From positions 10,272,229 through 10,336,228 of the forward strand of contig NC_013131.1 of assembly GCF_000024025.1 (NCBI RefSeq): a stretch of DNA of 64,000 nucleotides, in the 5' to 3' direction. The position numbers and the translations under genes are program-made. Below are positions 41,951 to 49,923 of this stretch, piece after piece; within the stretch, counting starts at the first letter, position 1; each line of letters starts with the position of its first letter. The notes under the pieces were generated by a model that was not told where the DNA came from, did not search any database, and was given only the letters and a program-made list of their open reading frames with translations. This DNA comes from Catenulispora acidiphila DSM 44928. Its GTDB lineage: Bacteria; Actinomycetota; Actinomycetes; Streptomycetales; Catenulisporaceae.

Positions 41951-42625
41951 GTGGACGACGTACTGCGCCGTACGCCCCTCTTCGCCACGCTCGATGTGGA
42001 CGCGGCCGCGTCCCTGCGCGCCTCGATGAACGAGATCGAGCTGGCCCGAGGTGACCTCCTGTTCCACGAGGGCGACCCCGGGGACTCGCTGTACGTGGTC
42101 CTGCGCGGGAAGATCAAGCTCGGCCGCACCAGCGGCGACGGCCGCGAGAACCTGGTCGCCGTCCTCGGTCCCGGCGAGATGTTCGGCGAATTGTCCCTGT
42201 TCGACCCGGGCCCGCGCTCGGCCGGCGCCACCGCGCTGGTGGACTCCACCCTGCTGGGCCTGAGCTCGGACGAACTGACCCCGTGGCTCGCCACCCGCCC
42301 CGACGTGGCCCGCGCCCTGCTCCGCGCGATCGCCCGCCGCCTGCGCCGCACCAACGACTCGATGTCCGATCTGGTGTTCTCAGACGTGCCCGGCCGCGTG
42401 GCCAAGGCACTCCTGGACCTGTCGGCCCGCTTCGGCACACCGGCCGAGGACGGCATCCACGTCGCCCACGACATGACCCAGGAAGAGCTGGCCCAGCTGG
42501 TCGGCGCCTCCCGCGAGACGGTGAACAAGGCCCTGGCCGACTTCGCCGGCCGAGGCTGGCTGCGCCTGGAGGCTCGCGCCGTGGTGCTGACGAACGTGGA
42601 GCGGCTGAGCCAGCGTTCGCGCTAG
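41951..42625 (+). CDS. crp: Crp/Fnr family global regulator
   Basis: 224 residues starting at a GTG with AGAGGAG upstream. The cyclic-nucleotide-binding barrel (RGDLLFHEGDPGDSLYVVLR; PGEMFGELSLFDPGPRS) is followed by a winged HTH with MTQEELAQLVGASRETVNKAL. It is extremely similar to actinobacterial Crp (Rv3676, Streptomyces Crp), and the gene order to the right supports orthology. It is expected to bind cAMP and control development and metabolism. Confidence 0.93.
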   Translation: MDDVLRRTPLFATLDVDAAASLRASMNEIELARGDLLFHEGDPGDSLYVVLRGKIKLGRTSGDGRENLVAVLGPGEMFGELSLFDPGPRSAGATALVDSTLLGLSSDELTPWLATRPDVARALLRAIARRLRRTNDSMSDLVFSDVPGRVAKALLDLSARFGTPAEDGIHVAHDMTQEELAQLVGASRETVNKALADFAGRGWLRLEARAVVLTNVERLSQRSR

Positions 42626-42754
42626 CACAAGCGTTAGACACAGGCAGACTGTTCTTTTCGGCCCGGCCGCCTTGGGGCGCGCCGGGTCGAATGCCGTGCG
42701 GCGGATCTTATGCTGCGCGGCGGACCGCCCTGCCACGAGCCTGAAAAACGACCG

Positions 42755-43903
42755 TCAGTTGCTGCCGGCCAGCAGGTCCCCGGCCAGCCGCAGTCCGTCC
42801 AGGTCGTGGATGTCCCCGGGCTGTGCCGGGATCTCCGCCACCGCGACGCTCGGCTGCGAAGCCGTGAACCGCTCGGCGAGGCGCCGCTCCCGAGCGCTGA
42901 GCCGGACGCGCTCGGCGTGCAGCCGCAGCAGGCCGGCGGCCAGGCGCTGGTCGGGGGAGTCGCTGTCCAGTTCCTCAGCGGCGGCCAGGGCCTTCTCCGC
43001 CGACAGCTGCGGCACCGCGACCGGGTGCACGCGGTTCAGGATCAGCCCGGCCAGCGGCATGTTCTCGGCGGCCAGGCGCTCCGTGAAGTACGCCGCCTCG
43101 CGCAGCGCGTCCGGCTCGGGCGCCGCGACCACCAGGAACGCCGTGCCGTCGGCTTGGAGCAGCTGGTAGGTCTCCTCGGCGCGCTGCCGGAAGCCGCCGA
43201 ACATCGACTCCAGCGATCCGACGAAGGTCTGGACGTCGTGCAGCAGGCCGGATCCCAGGAGCTTGTTCAGCGCCATGGTGGCGATCGAGAAGCCGGATGC
43301 CAGCACCTTCATCGCGAAGCCGCCGCCGGCCTTCGCCGGCGCCATCAGCACCTTGATCAGCCGACCGTCCAGGAAGCCGGCCAGGCGGTTCGGCGCGTCG
43401 AGGAAGTCCAGGGCGGAGCGGCTCGGCGGGGTGTCGACGATGATCAGATCCCAGCTGCCGGTCTCCTCGCCGGTGCGGCGGAGCTGACCCAGCTTCTCCA
43501 TCGCCATGTACTCCTGCGTGCCGGAGAAGCCCGCGGACAGCGACTGGTAGAAGGGGTTCTCCAGGATCTGGCCGACGCGGTCCGGATCAGCGTGCTTCTC
43601 GACGATCTCGTCGAAGGTGCGCTGCATGTCGAGCATCATCGCGAACAGCCGCCCCGGGCCCTGGACGCCCTCGACCTCGCGCGGGTTGTTGTCCAGCTCG
43701 GTCAGGCCCAGCGACTGCGCCAGCCGGCGCGCCGGGTCGATGGTCAGGACCACGACCTTGCGGCCCTGCTCGGCGGCGCGCAGGGCGAGCGCGGCCGCCG
43801 CGGTGGTCTTGCCCACCCCGCCGGAGCCGCAGCACACGACGATCGAGGTCGCCGGGTCGGTCAGCAGGCCGTCGACGTCCAGACGCTTCGGGGTCACACT
43901 CAC
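42755..43903 (-). CDS. ArsA/Get3-like ATPase, second copy
   Basis: 382 residues from a GTG overlapping the previous gene's stop by 4 bases. The deviant Walker A is CCGSGGVGKTTAA, and switch regions include LTIDPARRLAQSLG and IIVDTPPSRSALDFL. It resembles the Rv3680-type paired ATPases of actinobacteria, ArsA-like but lacking arsenic-operon context. Mycobacterial pairs are linked to redox and envelope stress. It probably works as a heterodimer with the adjacent paralogue. Confidence 0.88.
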   Translation of the reverse strand: MSVTPKRLDVDGLLTDPATSIVVCCGSGGVGKTTAAAALALRAAEQGRKVVVLTIDPARRLAQSLGLTELDNNPREVEGVQGPGRLFAMMLDMQRTFDEIVEKHADPDRVGQILENPFYQSLSAGFSGTQEYMAMEKLGQLRRTGEETGSWDLIIVDTPPSRSALDFLDAPNRLAGFLDGRLIKVLMAPAKAGGGFAMKVLASGFSIATMALNKLLGSGLLHDVQTFVGSLESMFGGFRQRAEETYQLLQADGTAFLVVAAPEPDALREAAYFTERLAAENMPLAGLILNRVHPVAVPQLSAEKALAAAEELDSDSPDQRLAAGLLRLHAERVRLSARERRLAERFTASQPSVAVAEIPAQPGDIHDLDGLRLAGDLLAGSN

Positions 43904-44892
43904 GCAGCCTCCCCGGCCGCCGCCGCGGACAGCGTCGCGGCCAGCTCGTAGAGTCCCCCGAGGTCGATGCCGCCGGCGATCAGCGGCAGCTCCACCACCG
44001 GCTGCCCGGCGCCGTCCAGCGCGCGCCGCTCGACCTCTTCCAGCGCCAGGCGCTCGGCGTGCTCGCGGCCCAGCACCGCCAGGGCGTGGGTGTCGGAGGT
44101 CTCGACGCCGTAGGGCCGCAGCAGCGCCGCGACCCGCTTCTCCGCCGCCGTGCTGACCACCGCGCGCTTGCCGATCGCCAGGTGCGCGGTGCGGACCATG
44201 TTCACCAGGATCGTCCCGACTGGCAGCCCGGCGGCGCGCAGCTCCTCGACGCCGTCCAGCGTCTCCTGCACCGGCATGTCCTCCAGCACGGTGGTCAGGT
44301 GGACCGCGGTCTGCGGCGAGGTCAGCACCCGCATGACCGCCTCGGCCTGGTTCTTCACCGGGCCGACCCGGGCCAGCCCCGCGACCTCGGTGTTCACGTT
44401 CAGGAAGCGCGTGATGCGCCCGGTGGGCGGGGCGTCCATCACCACGGCGTCGTAGGCGAAGGCCGCACCGGGACGGTCGGCGGCGGTACGCCGGACCGCC
44501 TCGCAGGCCTTGCCGGTGAGCAGCACGTCGCGCATGCCGGGAGCCACGGTGGTCGCGAAGTCGATGGCGCCGAACTTCTTCAGCGCTTTGCCGGCGCGGC
44601 CCAGCTTGTAGAACATGTCCAGGTACTCGAGCAGCGCTTGTTCGGGATCGATGGCCAGCGCGAACACCTCGCCGCCGCCGGGCGCGATCGCGATACTGCG
44701 CTCCTCGTAAGGCAGCGGAGCGGTATCGAAGAGCTGCGCGATCCCCTGCCGTCCCTCGACCTCGACCAGCAGCACGCGGCCGCCGCCCTCGGCCAGGGCC
44801 AGCGCCAGCGCCGCGGCAGCGGTGGTTTTCCCGGTGCCGCCTTTTCCGGTCACGATGTGCAGGCGGCACTCCGGCGGCCAGGGTTGGCTCAT
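43900..44892 (-). CDS. ArsA/Get3-like ATPase, first copy
   Basis: 330 residues. P-loop VTGKGGTGKTTAAAALA is followed by LLVEVEGRQGIAQLFD and VVMDAPPTGRITRFL. It is the partner of the ATPase at 42755, in the same operon with a 4-base overlap, corresponding to Rv3679. It is divergent from the Ser/Thr kinase gene. Confidence 0.88.
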   Translation of the reverse strand: MSQPWPPECRLHIVTGKGGTGKTTAAAALALALAEGGGRVLLVEVEGRQGIAQLFDTAPLPYEERSIAIAPGGGEVFALAIDPEQALLEYLDMFYKLGRAGKALKKFGAIDFATTVAPGMRDVLLTGKACEAVRRTAADRPGAAFAYDAVVMDAPPTGRITRFLNVNTEVAGLARVGPVKNQAEAVMRVLTSPQTAVHLTTVLEDMPVQETLDGVEELRAAGLPVGTILVNMVRTAHLAIGKRAVVSTAAEKRVAALLRPYGVETSDTHALAVLGREHAERLALEEVERRALDGAGQPVVELPLIAGGIDLGGLYELAATLSAAAAGEAA

Positions 44893-45008
44893 GGCCCCAG
44901 CCTAACCATGCTCGGAACACTCCTGGGACGGCCTGCCTCTGGCGCTACTCTGGGGACCCGTTGTATGGCTGGTGCTTATCAGGGAACTTGGCCTAGGGGG
45001 GCCCATAG

Positions 45009-46586
45009 ATGAGCGACGACGTCGATACCGAGCGCTTGGCACCGACGGAACGTGTGATCGCGGAGCGCTATGTCCTGCGCACGGAACTCGGCCGTGGCGG
45101 CATGGGCATCGTGTGGCGCGCCGAGGACCGGATCATCGGCCGCGCCGTCGCGGTGAAGGAGATGCGGCTCGCCGAGGACGTCACTCCTTCCGAGCGCGCC
45201 GACTTCGAGCAGCGGATCCTGCGGGAGGCCCGCACCGCCGGACGGCTGAACGACCCGGCTGTAGTGACGGTCTTCGACGTCGTCCACGACAACGGCTCCG
45301 TGTTCATCGTCATGGAGCTGGTCGAGGCGCCGACGCTGGCCCAGCTGGTCCGCCGCTCCGGTCCCCTGACCCCGCGCGCCGTGGCCGACATGGGACGCCA
45401 GGTGCTCTCCGCCCTGGAAGCCGCGCACGGAGCCGGGATCGTGCACCGGGACGTGAAGCCCTCGAACATCATGGTCGCCGGTACCGGCCGGGCCAAGCTC
45501 ACCGACTTCGGCATCGCCCAGGCCGCCGACGACCCCACGCTGACCAAGACCGGCTCGGTCATCGGCTCCCCGGCCTATCTGGCGCCGGAGCGGCTCTCCG
45601 GGCACGAGGCGAGTCCGGCCTCGGACCTGTGGTCGCTCGGCGCGGTGCTGTACTTCGCGATCGAGGGCAAAGCCGCCTTCGAACGCGACACGACGGCGGC
45701 GACCTTCGGCGCGGTGCTGAACGAGGTCCCCTACCTGACCAACGCGCAGGGCCCGCTGGCTGCCGCTGTCTCCGGGATGCTGTCCTCCGCGCCCGAGGGG
45801 CGGCTGACCGCGTCGCAGGTCCGGACGCTGCTGGATGCAGTGACCGCGGACCGGGCCTCGGACGCGGCGCCGCAGGGCACGATGCTGATGTACGGCGGCG
45901 GAGGACCGACCTCGGCGCTCGGCATGCCAGGTCAGCCTGGGCAGCCTGGGCAGCCCGTGGGTTCTCCCGGGATGGCAGCGGCCGTCCCGCCGAAGCGGTC
46001 CTGGGCCAAGGTCGCCGGGACGTTCGCGGCGGCCGTCCTGGTCGCGGCGGCGGTCGCGGGCTTCGCCGCCTACGGCGCGGGCTCGGATGCGGGCAAGAAG
46101 CAGGCGCACAAGGCGGACGTGCGACCCTCGGACGCGGTGAAGGTGTTCACGCTCGGCGGGCCGGGGACCGACTTCCCGAGCCTGCCGATAGGCAGCGGCC
46201 AGTCCTGTATGAGCGGCCCGCCGTTCCTTCCCGGCACGCCGACCTACCAGGACGCGCAGTGCTCGGGCTCGCACGACCTGGAGCTTTACTACCGGACCAC
46301 GGTCACCAGCAGCTCGTTCAGCTCCTACGGCTCGGACGGCGACGGCCCGATCCCCTACCCGGGCGTCGCGGAGCTGTCCGCGCTGGGCCGGCAGCTGTGC
46401 TGGGCCGACCGGCTGATCGCGCCCGGAGCGAACCCCGTCGGCAGCCACTACGACTACTACGCGCTCATCCCGAGCGACAATCTGTGGAACGGCCAGCACC
46501 TGCCCGCCAACTGGCACGCCGACCAGGACGTCTACTGCGTCATGACGAACAGCGCCGGCCAACTCCCCGGAGATACGAGCCACTAG
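45009..46586 (+). CDS. Membrane Ser/Thr protein kinase with Cys-containing ectodomain
   Basis: 525 residues. The kinase domain (about 20-275) has LGRGGMGIVW, VAVKEM, HRDVKPSNIM, DFGIAQ and APERL, so it is catalytically complete. A Pro/Gly linker containing GQPGQPGQP precedes one TM helix (about 335-357). The ~165-residue ectodomain has four cysteines (SGQSC, AQC, QLC, VYC), suggesting two disulfides, and resembles septum-formation-type sensor domains. It is not part of the mycobacterial version of this locus. Confidence 0.88.
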   Translation: MSDDVDTERLAPTERVIAERYVLRTELGRGGMGIVWRAEDRIIGRAVAVKEMRLAEDVTPSERADFEQRILREARTAGRLNDPAVVTVFDVVHDNGSVFIVMELVEAPTLAQLVRRSGPLTPRAVADMGRQVLSALEAAHGAGIVHRDVKPSNIMVAGTGRAKLTDFGIAQAADDPTLTKTGSVIGSPAYLAPERLSGHEASPASDLWSLGAVLYFAIEGKAAFERDTTAATFGAVLNEVPYLTNAQGPLAAAVSGMLSSAPEGRLTASQVRTLLDAVTADRASDAAPQGTMLMYGGGGPTSALGMPGQPGQPGQPVGSPGMAAAVPPKRSWAKVAGTFAAAVLVAAAVAGFAAYGAGSDAGKKQAHKADVRPSDAVKVFTLGGPGTDFPSLPIGSGQSCMSGPPFLPGTPTYQDAQCSGSHDLELYYRTTVTSSSFSSYGSDGDGPIPYPGVAELSALGRQLCWADRLIAPGANPVGSHYDYYALIPSDNLWNGQHLPANWHADQDVYCVMTNSAGQLPGDTSH

Positions 46587-46609
46587 CCGCCGCCCCTTAG
46601 GCTTGCCCT

Positions 46610-46774
46610 ATGACCAAGTGGGAATACGCGACTGTGCCGCTGCTGGTTCACGCCACGAAGCAGATCCTCGACACCTGGGGGCAGGACGGCTGGGAACTCG
46701 TCCAGGTCGTCCCCGGCCCGAACCCGGACCAGCTGGTCGCCTACCTGAAGCGTCCGAAGACGACGGAGTCCTAA
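46610..46774 (+). CDS. DUF4177 small protein
   Basis: 54 residues beginning MTKWEYATVPLLVH with GWELVQVVPGP, the DUF4177 pattern. Three bases separate it from the RidA gene, so they form an operon. It corresponds in position to the small Rv3678A-like gene beside RidA in mycobacteria. Function unknown. Confidence 0.8.
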   Translation: MTKWEYATVPLLVHATKQILDTWGQDGWELVQVVPGPNPDQLVAYLKRPKTTES

Positions 46775-46777
46775 GAC

Positions 46778-47236
46778 ATGACCCACCCCGAAGAGAAGCT
46801 GGCGGCCCTCGGCCTGAAGCTGCCCGAGGTCGCGGCGCCCGTCGCGGCCTACATCCCGGTCCTGCGCAGCGGCAACCTCGTCTACACCTCCGGCCAGCTG
46901 CCGATGGTCGAGGGCGCGCTGCCGATGACCGGCAAGGTCGGCGACCAGGTCAGCCCGGAGGACGCCAAGGCCCTGGCGCAGCGCTGCGCGCTGAACGCGC
47001 TGGCCGCGGTGAAGTCCGAGATCGGCGACCTGGCCAAGGTCAAGCGGGTCGTGAAGGTCGTCGGCTTCGTGGCCAGCGCCCCGGACTTCACCGGGCAGCC
47101 CGGCGTCATCAACGGCGCCTCGGAACTGCTCGGCGCGGTGTTCGGCGAGGCCGGACGGCACGCGCGCTCGGCGGTCGGGGTGGCCGTGCTGCCGCTGGAC
47201 GCCCCGGTCGAGGTCGAGCTGACCGTCGAGGTCTGA
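46778..47236 (+). CDS. RidA/YjgF family protein
   Basis: 152 residues. LVYTSGQLPMVEG and the C-terminal SAVGVAVLPLDAPVEVELTVEV place it in the RidA family of imine/enamine deaminases or ligand-binding relatives. It is a longer, actinobacterial Rv3678c-type member. The canonical catalytic Arg region is not clearly conserved (GRHARSAVGV), so activity is uncertain. Operon with DUF4177. Confidence 0.85.
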   Translation: MTHPEEKLAALGLKLPEVAAPVAAYIPVLRSGNLVYTSGQLPMVEGALPMTGKVGDQVSPEDAKALAQRCALNALAAVKSEIGDLAKVKRVVKVVGFVASAPDFTGQPGVINGASELLGAVFGEAGRHARSAVGVAVLPLDAPVEVELTVEV

Positions 47237-47243
47237 CCCGGCT

Positions 47244-47289
47244 CCCGCATCCGTGGCGCCGACCTTCCCGGCGACGCCACGGATGCGGG
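47244..47289 (+). terminator. 15-bp hairpin between RidA and NUDIX genes
   Basis: CCCGCATCCGTGGCG (47244-47258) pairs perfectly with 47275-47289 across a 16-base loop. It is followed by GAGGACAAGAAGGGG, the ribosome-binding region of the next gene, rather than a T-run. It may be an intra-operon terminator, attenuator or RNA-stability element. Confidence 0.55.
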
Positions 47290-47309
47290 GAGGACAAGAA
47301 GGGGATCGC

Positions 47310-48179
47310 ATGTCGCAGCAAGGCGGGGAGTACATAGTCCCGGCCGGCAGCCGGCTCAGCGCGCATGTGCCGGAGGGCTGGGAGCAGCAGATCGCCGCCT
47401 ACGAGCGCGGCGAGTTCACCGCGGTGCCGCCGAAGCACGCCGCGACAGTGGTGCTGCTGCGCGACCGCGAGGACGGTCCGCCGGACGTCTACCTCCTCAA
47501 GCGCGCCGCCTCGATGTCCTTCGCCGGCGGCTTCTACGCCTTCCCCGGCGGCCGGGTCGACCCGCGCGACGCCGACGCCGAGATCGGGTGGGCCGGACCC
47601 TCGGCCGCCGACTGGGCTCGGCGATTCGGCAGCGACGAGGCCGAGGCTCGGGCGCTGCTGTGCGCGGCGGTCCGCGAGACATTCGAGGAGTCCGGCGTCC
47701 TGTTCGCCGGACCCGACGAGCACTCCGTGGTCGCCGACACCACCGCCGAGGGCTGGGAAGCCGACCGCCGGGCCCTGGTTTCACGGGAAACATCACTGGC
47801 CGGGTTCCTCGCCAAACGCTCCCTGGTCCTGCGCACCGACCTGCTCGGCGGCTGGTCGCGCTGGATCACCCCGGAGTTCGAGCCGCGGCGGTACGACACG
47901 GCGTTCTTCGTCGCGGCGCTCCCGGCCGGCCAGCTGACCCGGGACGTGTCGGGGGAGACCGAGTCGACCACCTGGATGCCGCCCCGACAGGCCATTGACG
48001 ACCACATCGCCGGGCGGGCCCTGATGCTGCCGCCGACCGTCACCACGCTGCGCGAGGTGCACTCCTTTAACACCGCCGCCGAAGCGGTACGGGCCGCGGC
48101 CACGCGTCCGCTCACGCCGATCATGGCCACGGTCCGGCGGCACGACGACGGGTCCTGGCACCTGGAATGGGAACTGTGA
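47310..48179 (+). CDS. NUDIX hydrolase
   Basis: 289 residues. The Nudix region is split by an insertion: FPGGRVDPRDAD... then AAVRETFEESGVLFA, as in the longer RNA/CoA-type NUDIX proteins of actinobacteria. The ATG at 47310 has AAGGGG upstream. The stop overlaps the MBL gene start. In other actinobacteria the RidA, NUDIX and MBL genes are neighbours too; the substrate is unknown. Confidence 0.82.
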   Translation: MSQQGGEYIVPAGSRLSAHVPEGWEQQIAAYERGEFTAVPPKHAATVVLLRDREDGPPDVYLLKRAASMSFAGGFYAFPGGRVDPRDADAEIGWAGPSAADWARRFGSDEAEARALLCAAVRETFEESGVLFAGPDEHSVVADTTAEGWEADRRALVSRETSLAGFLAKRSLVLRTDLLGGWSRWITPEFEPRRYDTAFFVAALPAGQLTRDVSGETESTTWMPPRQAIDDHIAGRALMLPPTVTTLREVHSFNTAAEAVRAAATRPLTPIMATVRRHDDGSWHLEWEL

Positions 48180-48991
48180 CGGCGATGAGCGACCTGATGA
48201 CGCCGGGCGTCCGGCCCGAGGCCGGGACCGAGCGCGCGACGCTGATCCTGGCTCCCAACGCCGACCCGATGACCCTGGACGGCACCAACACCTGGCTGCT
48301 CGCCGAGCCCGGCGCACGCGGCGCGGTGGTCGTCGATCCGGGACCGCTGGACGAGGGCCACCTCCAGTTGGTGCTGGCCACCGCCGAGGAGCGCGAGCTG
48401 CGGATCGGGCTGATCCTGCTCACCCACGGGCACTTCGACCACTCCGAGGGCGCGCCCCGGCTGGCCGAGCTGACCGGCGCGCCGGTGCGCGCGCTCGACC
48501 CGCGCTTCCGGCTCGGCGAGGAAGGGCTGGCCGGGGGAGACGTCGTGGACGTGGACGGGCTGCGCCTGGACGTGGTCGCCACGCCCGGGCACAGCGGCGA
48601 CAGCATGTGCTTCGTGCTGCCCGACGACCGCGCGGTCCTGACCGGCGACACCATCCTGGGCCGGGGCACGACGGTGGTCGCCCATCCCGACGGGCGGCTG
48701 GGGGACTACCTCGACTCGCTGCGCCGGCTGCGCGATCTGACGGCCGCGCACGAGGTGGAGACCGTCCTGCCGGGGCACGGCCCGGTCCCGGCCGACGCGC
48801 TGGGCGTCGTCGAGTTCTACCTCGAGCACCGCCGGCAGCGGCTGGAGCAGGTGCGGGCGGCCGTGGCCGCCGGCGACGAGAGCGCCGCCGACGTGGTGGC
48901 CAGGGTGTACGCCGACGTGGATCCGGCGGTGCGCTTCGCCGCTGAGATGTCGGTGCGCGCGCAGCTGGAGTATCTCCACGACGGGGTGTGA
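48176..48991 (+). CDS. Metallo-beta-lactamase fold hydrolase
   Basis: 271 residues from a GTG overlapping the NUDIX stop. The metal-binding motif THGHFDH, GHSGDSM, LTGDTIL and LPGHGPV are all intact. Similar to Rv3677c, an LACTB2-like MBL protein with a C-terminal winged-helix-like extension (residues about 210-271), a group that includes endoribonucleases. The ATG at 48167 is an alternative start. Confidence 0.87.
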   Translation: MTAMSDLMTPGVRPEAGTERATLILAPNADPMTLDGTNTWLLAEPGARGAVVVDPGPLDEGHLQLVLATAEERELRIGLILLTHGHFDHSEGAPRLAELTGAPVRALDPRFRLGEEGLAGGDVVDVDGLRLDVVATPGHSGDSMCFVLPDDRAVLTGDTILGRGTTVVAHPDGRLGDYLDSLRRLRDLTAAHEVETVLPGHGPVPADALGVVEFYLEHRRQRLEQVRAAVAAGDESAADVVARVYADVDPAVRFAAEMSVRAQLEYLHDGV

Positions 48992-49025
48992 GAGGCCGGT
49001 CCGTCAGGGCCGGTGCTGGAGTTTC

Positions 49026-49105
49026 GAGCTCAGATTTTCGAGAGCTCAGTTTCTTGGGAGCTCAGCTTCTTAACAACTCAGCTTCTTCTGAGCTCAGACC
49101 CTTGA
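49026..49105. repeat. Five imperfect 15-17-bp tandem repeats, GAGCTCAG-TTCTT
   Basis: Units start at 49026, 49042, 49058, 49075 and 49090. Each begins with GAGCTCAG (AACTCAG in unit 4) and is followed by a T-rich tail. The GAGCTC core is self-complementary. It lies between the convergent MBL and wblA genes, in clearly AT-richer DNA than its flanks. Confidence 0.8.
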
Positions 49106-49179
49106 GATTCGGCCGGCCGGGCCGGGAATGTCAGCGGGCCGCCAGGGCCCGCTCGCACACCCGGGTACCGGCCGGTTCG

Positions 49180-49581
49180 TCACGCCCGGCCGAAAGAGCC
49201 GGCCTCGTTGCGCTGGCGCGGGATCGCGCCCTGGGTCGCCGCGGCGAACCGCGGGTCGACCTCGGCGGCCGCGCCGAGTTCGCCGCCGGTGCGCTCGGCA
49301 CCGCTGCGCTCGTAGTGCTCCTTGGCGGACTCCAGGAACTGCCGCCAGGAGCGCACCTCAGGGCGCCGCCGCAGCAGCGCGCGCCGTTCGCGCTCGGTCA
49401 TCCCGCCCCAGACCCCGTACTCGACGCGGTTGTCCAGGGCGTCGGCAAGGCACTCGGTACGCACCGGGCACCCCGAGCACACGGTCTTGGCCCGGTTCTG
49501 AGCCGCTCCCTGCACGAACAGCTCATCCGGATCCATGCCGCGGCACGCCGCCACAACGGTCCAGTCCTCTACCCAGCTCAT
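49180..49581 (-). CDS. wblA: WhiB-family iron-sulfur regulator WblA (WhiB4-type)
   Basis: 133 residues from MSWVEDWTVVAAC. The four cluster cysteines are Cys13, Cys35, Cys38 and Cys44 (CSGCPVRTEC), followed by the beta-turn GVWGGMTERERR. The C-terminal WRQFLESAKEHYERS matches Streptomyces WblA. WblA represses antibiotic production and promotes aerial development in streptomycetes; WhiB4 is its mycobacterial relative. The PBP gene is divergent, as in both groups. Confidence 0.92.
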   Translation of the reverse strand: MSWVEDWTVVAACRGMDPDELFVQGAAQNRAKTVCSGCPVRTECLADALDNRVEYGVWGGMTERERRALLRRRPEVRSWRQFLESAKEHYERSGAERTGGELGAAAEVDPRFAAATQGAIPRQRNEAGSFGRA

Positions 49582-49923
49582 CGCCGGTGCCGTCCTCTCG
49601 CAAAGATCGAGCTCCCCCAACGGCGGAGCCGACAGCGGCCCTTCCCCTCACCGGCGGGCGTCCACGGACCCGGACGCGTCGCTGGTGTGCCGGCCCGACG
49701 GTCGGACGCGGAACGCATCCGACCTGGTGGAAGGGTCGATCTCGGCAGCCAATCAGCACAATACGGAAGATCCCGAGGGCGCAACAGTCCCCGATGTACT
49801 CAATTCCTATGGTCCTTTGTGACTAGATCGCCGCAGATGCCGCACCCGCCGCCGCGCGGACGCGCCCCACCGGCCGCGCCACCCACCCGCCGGGGGCGAG
49901 GCCGACACCGTAGGGTGTCCCCC
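49582..49923. other. wblA-ponA divergent intergenic region, 342 bases
   Basis: No gene was seen. It contains the 7-bp inverted repeat GGTCGGA (49700-49706)/TCCGACC (49718-49724) and a relatively AT-rich stretch at about 49750-49820 that could hold promoters for both genes. An open frame continuous with the PBP gene crosses it, but has no signal or domain features. Confidence 0.45.

Noticed and set aside
48992-49923. Open frame continuous with the PBP gene, extending it by over 300 residues at the N-terminus
   Set aside because: It runs through tandem repeats and antisense to wblA, and has Arg/Pro-rich shadow composition. The TM helix and family N-terminus begin after the ATG at 49924.
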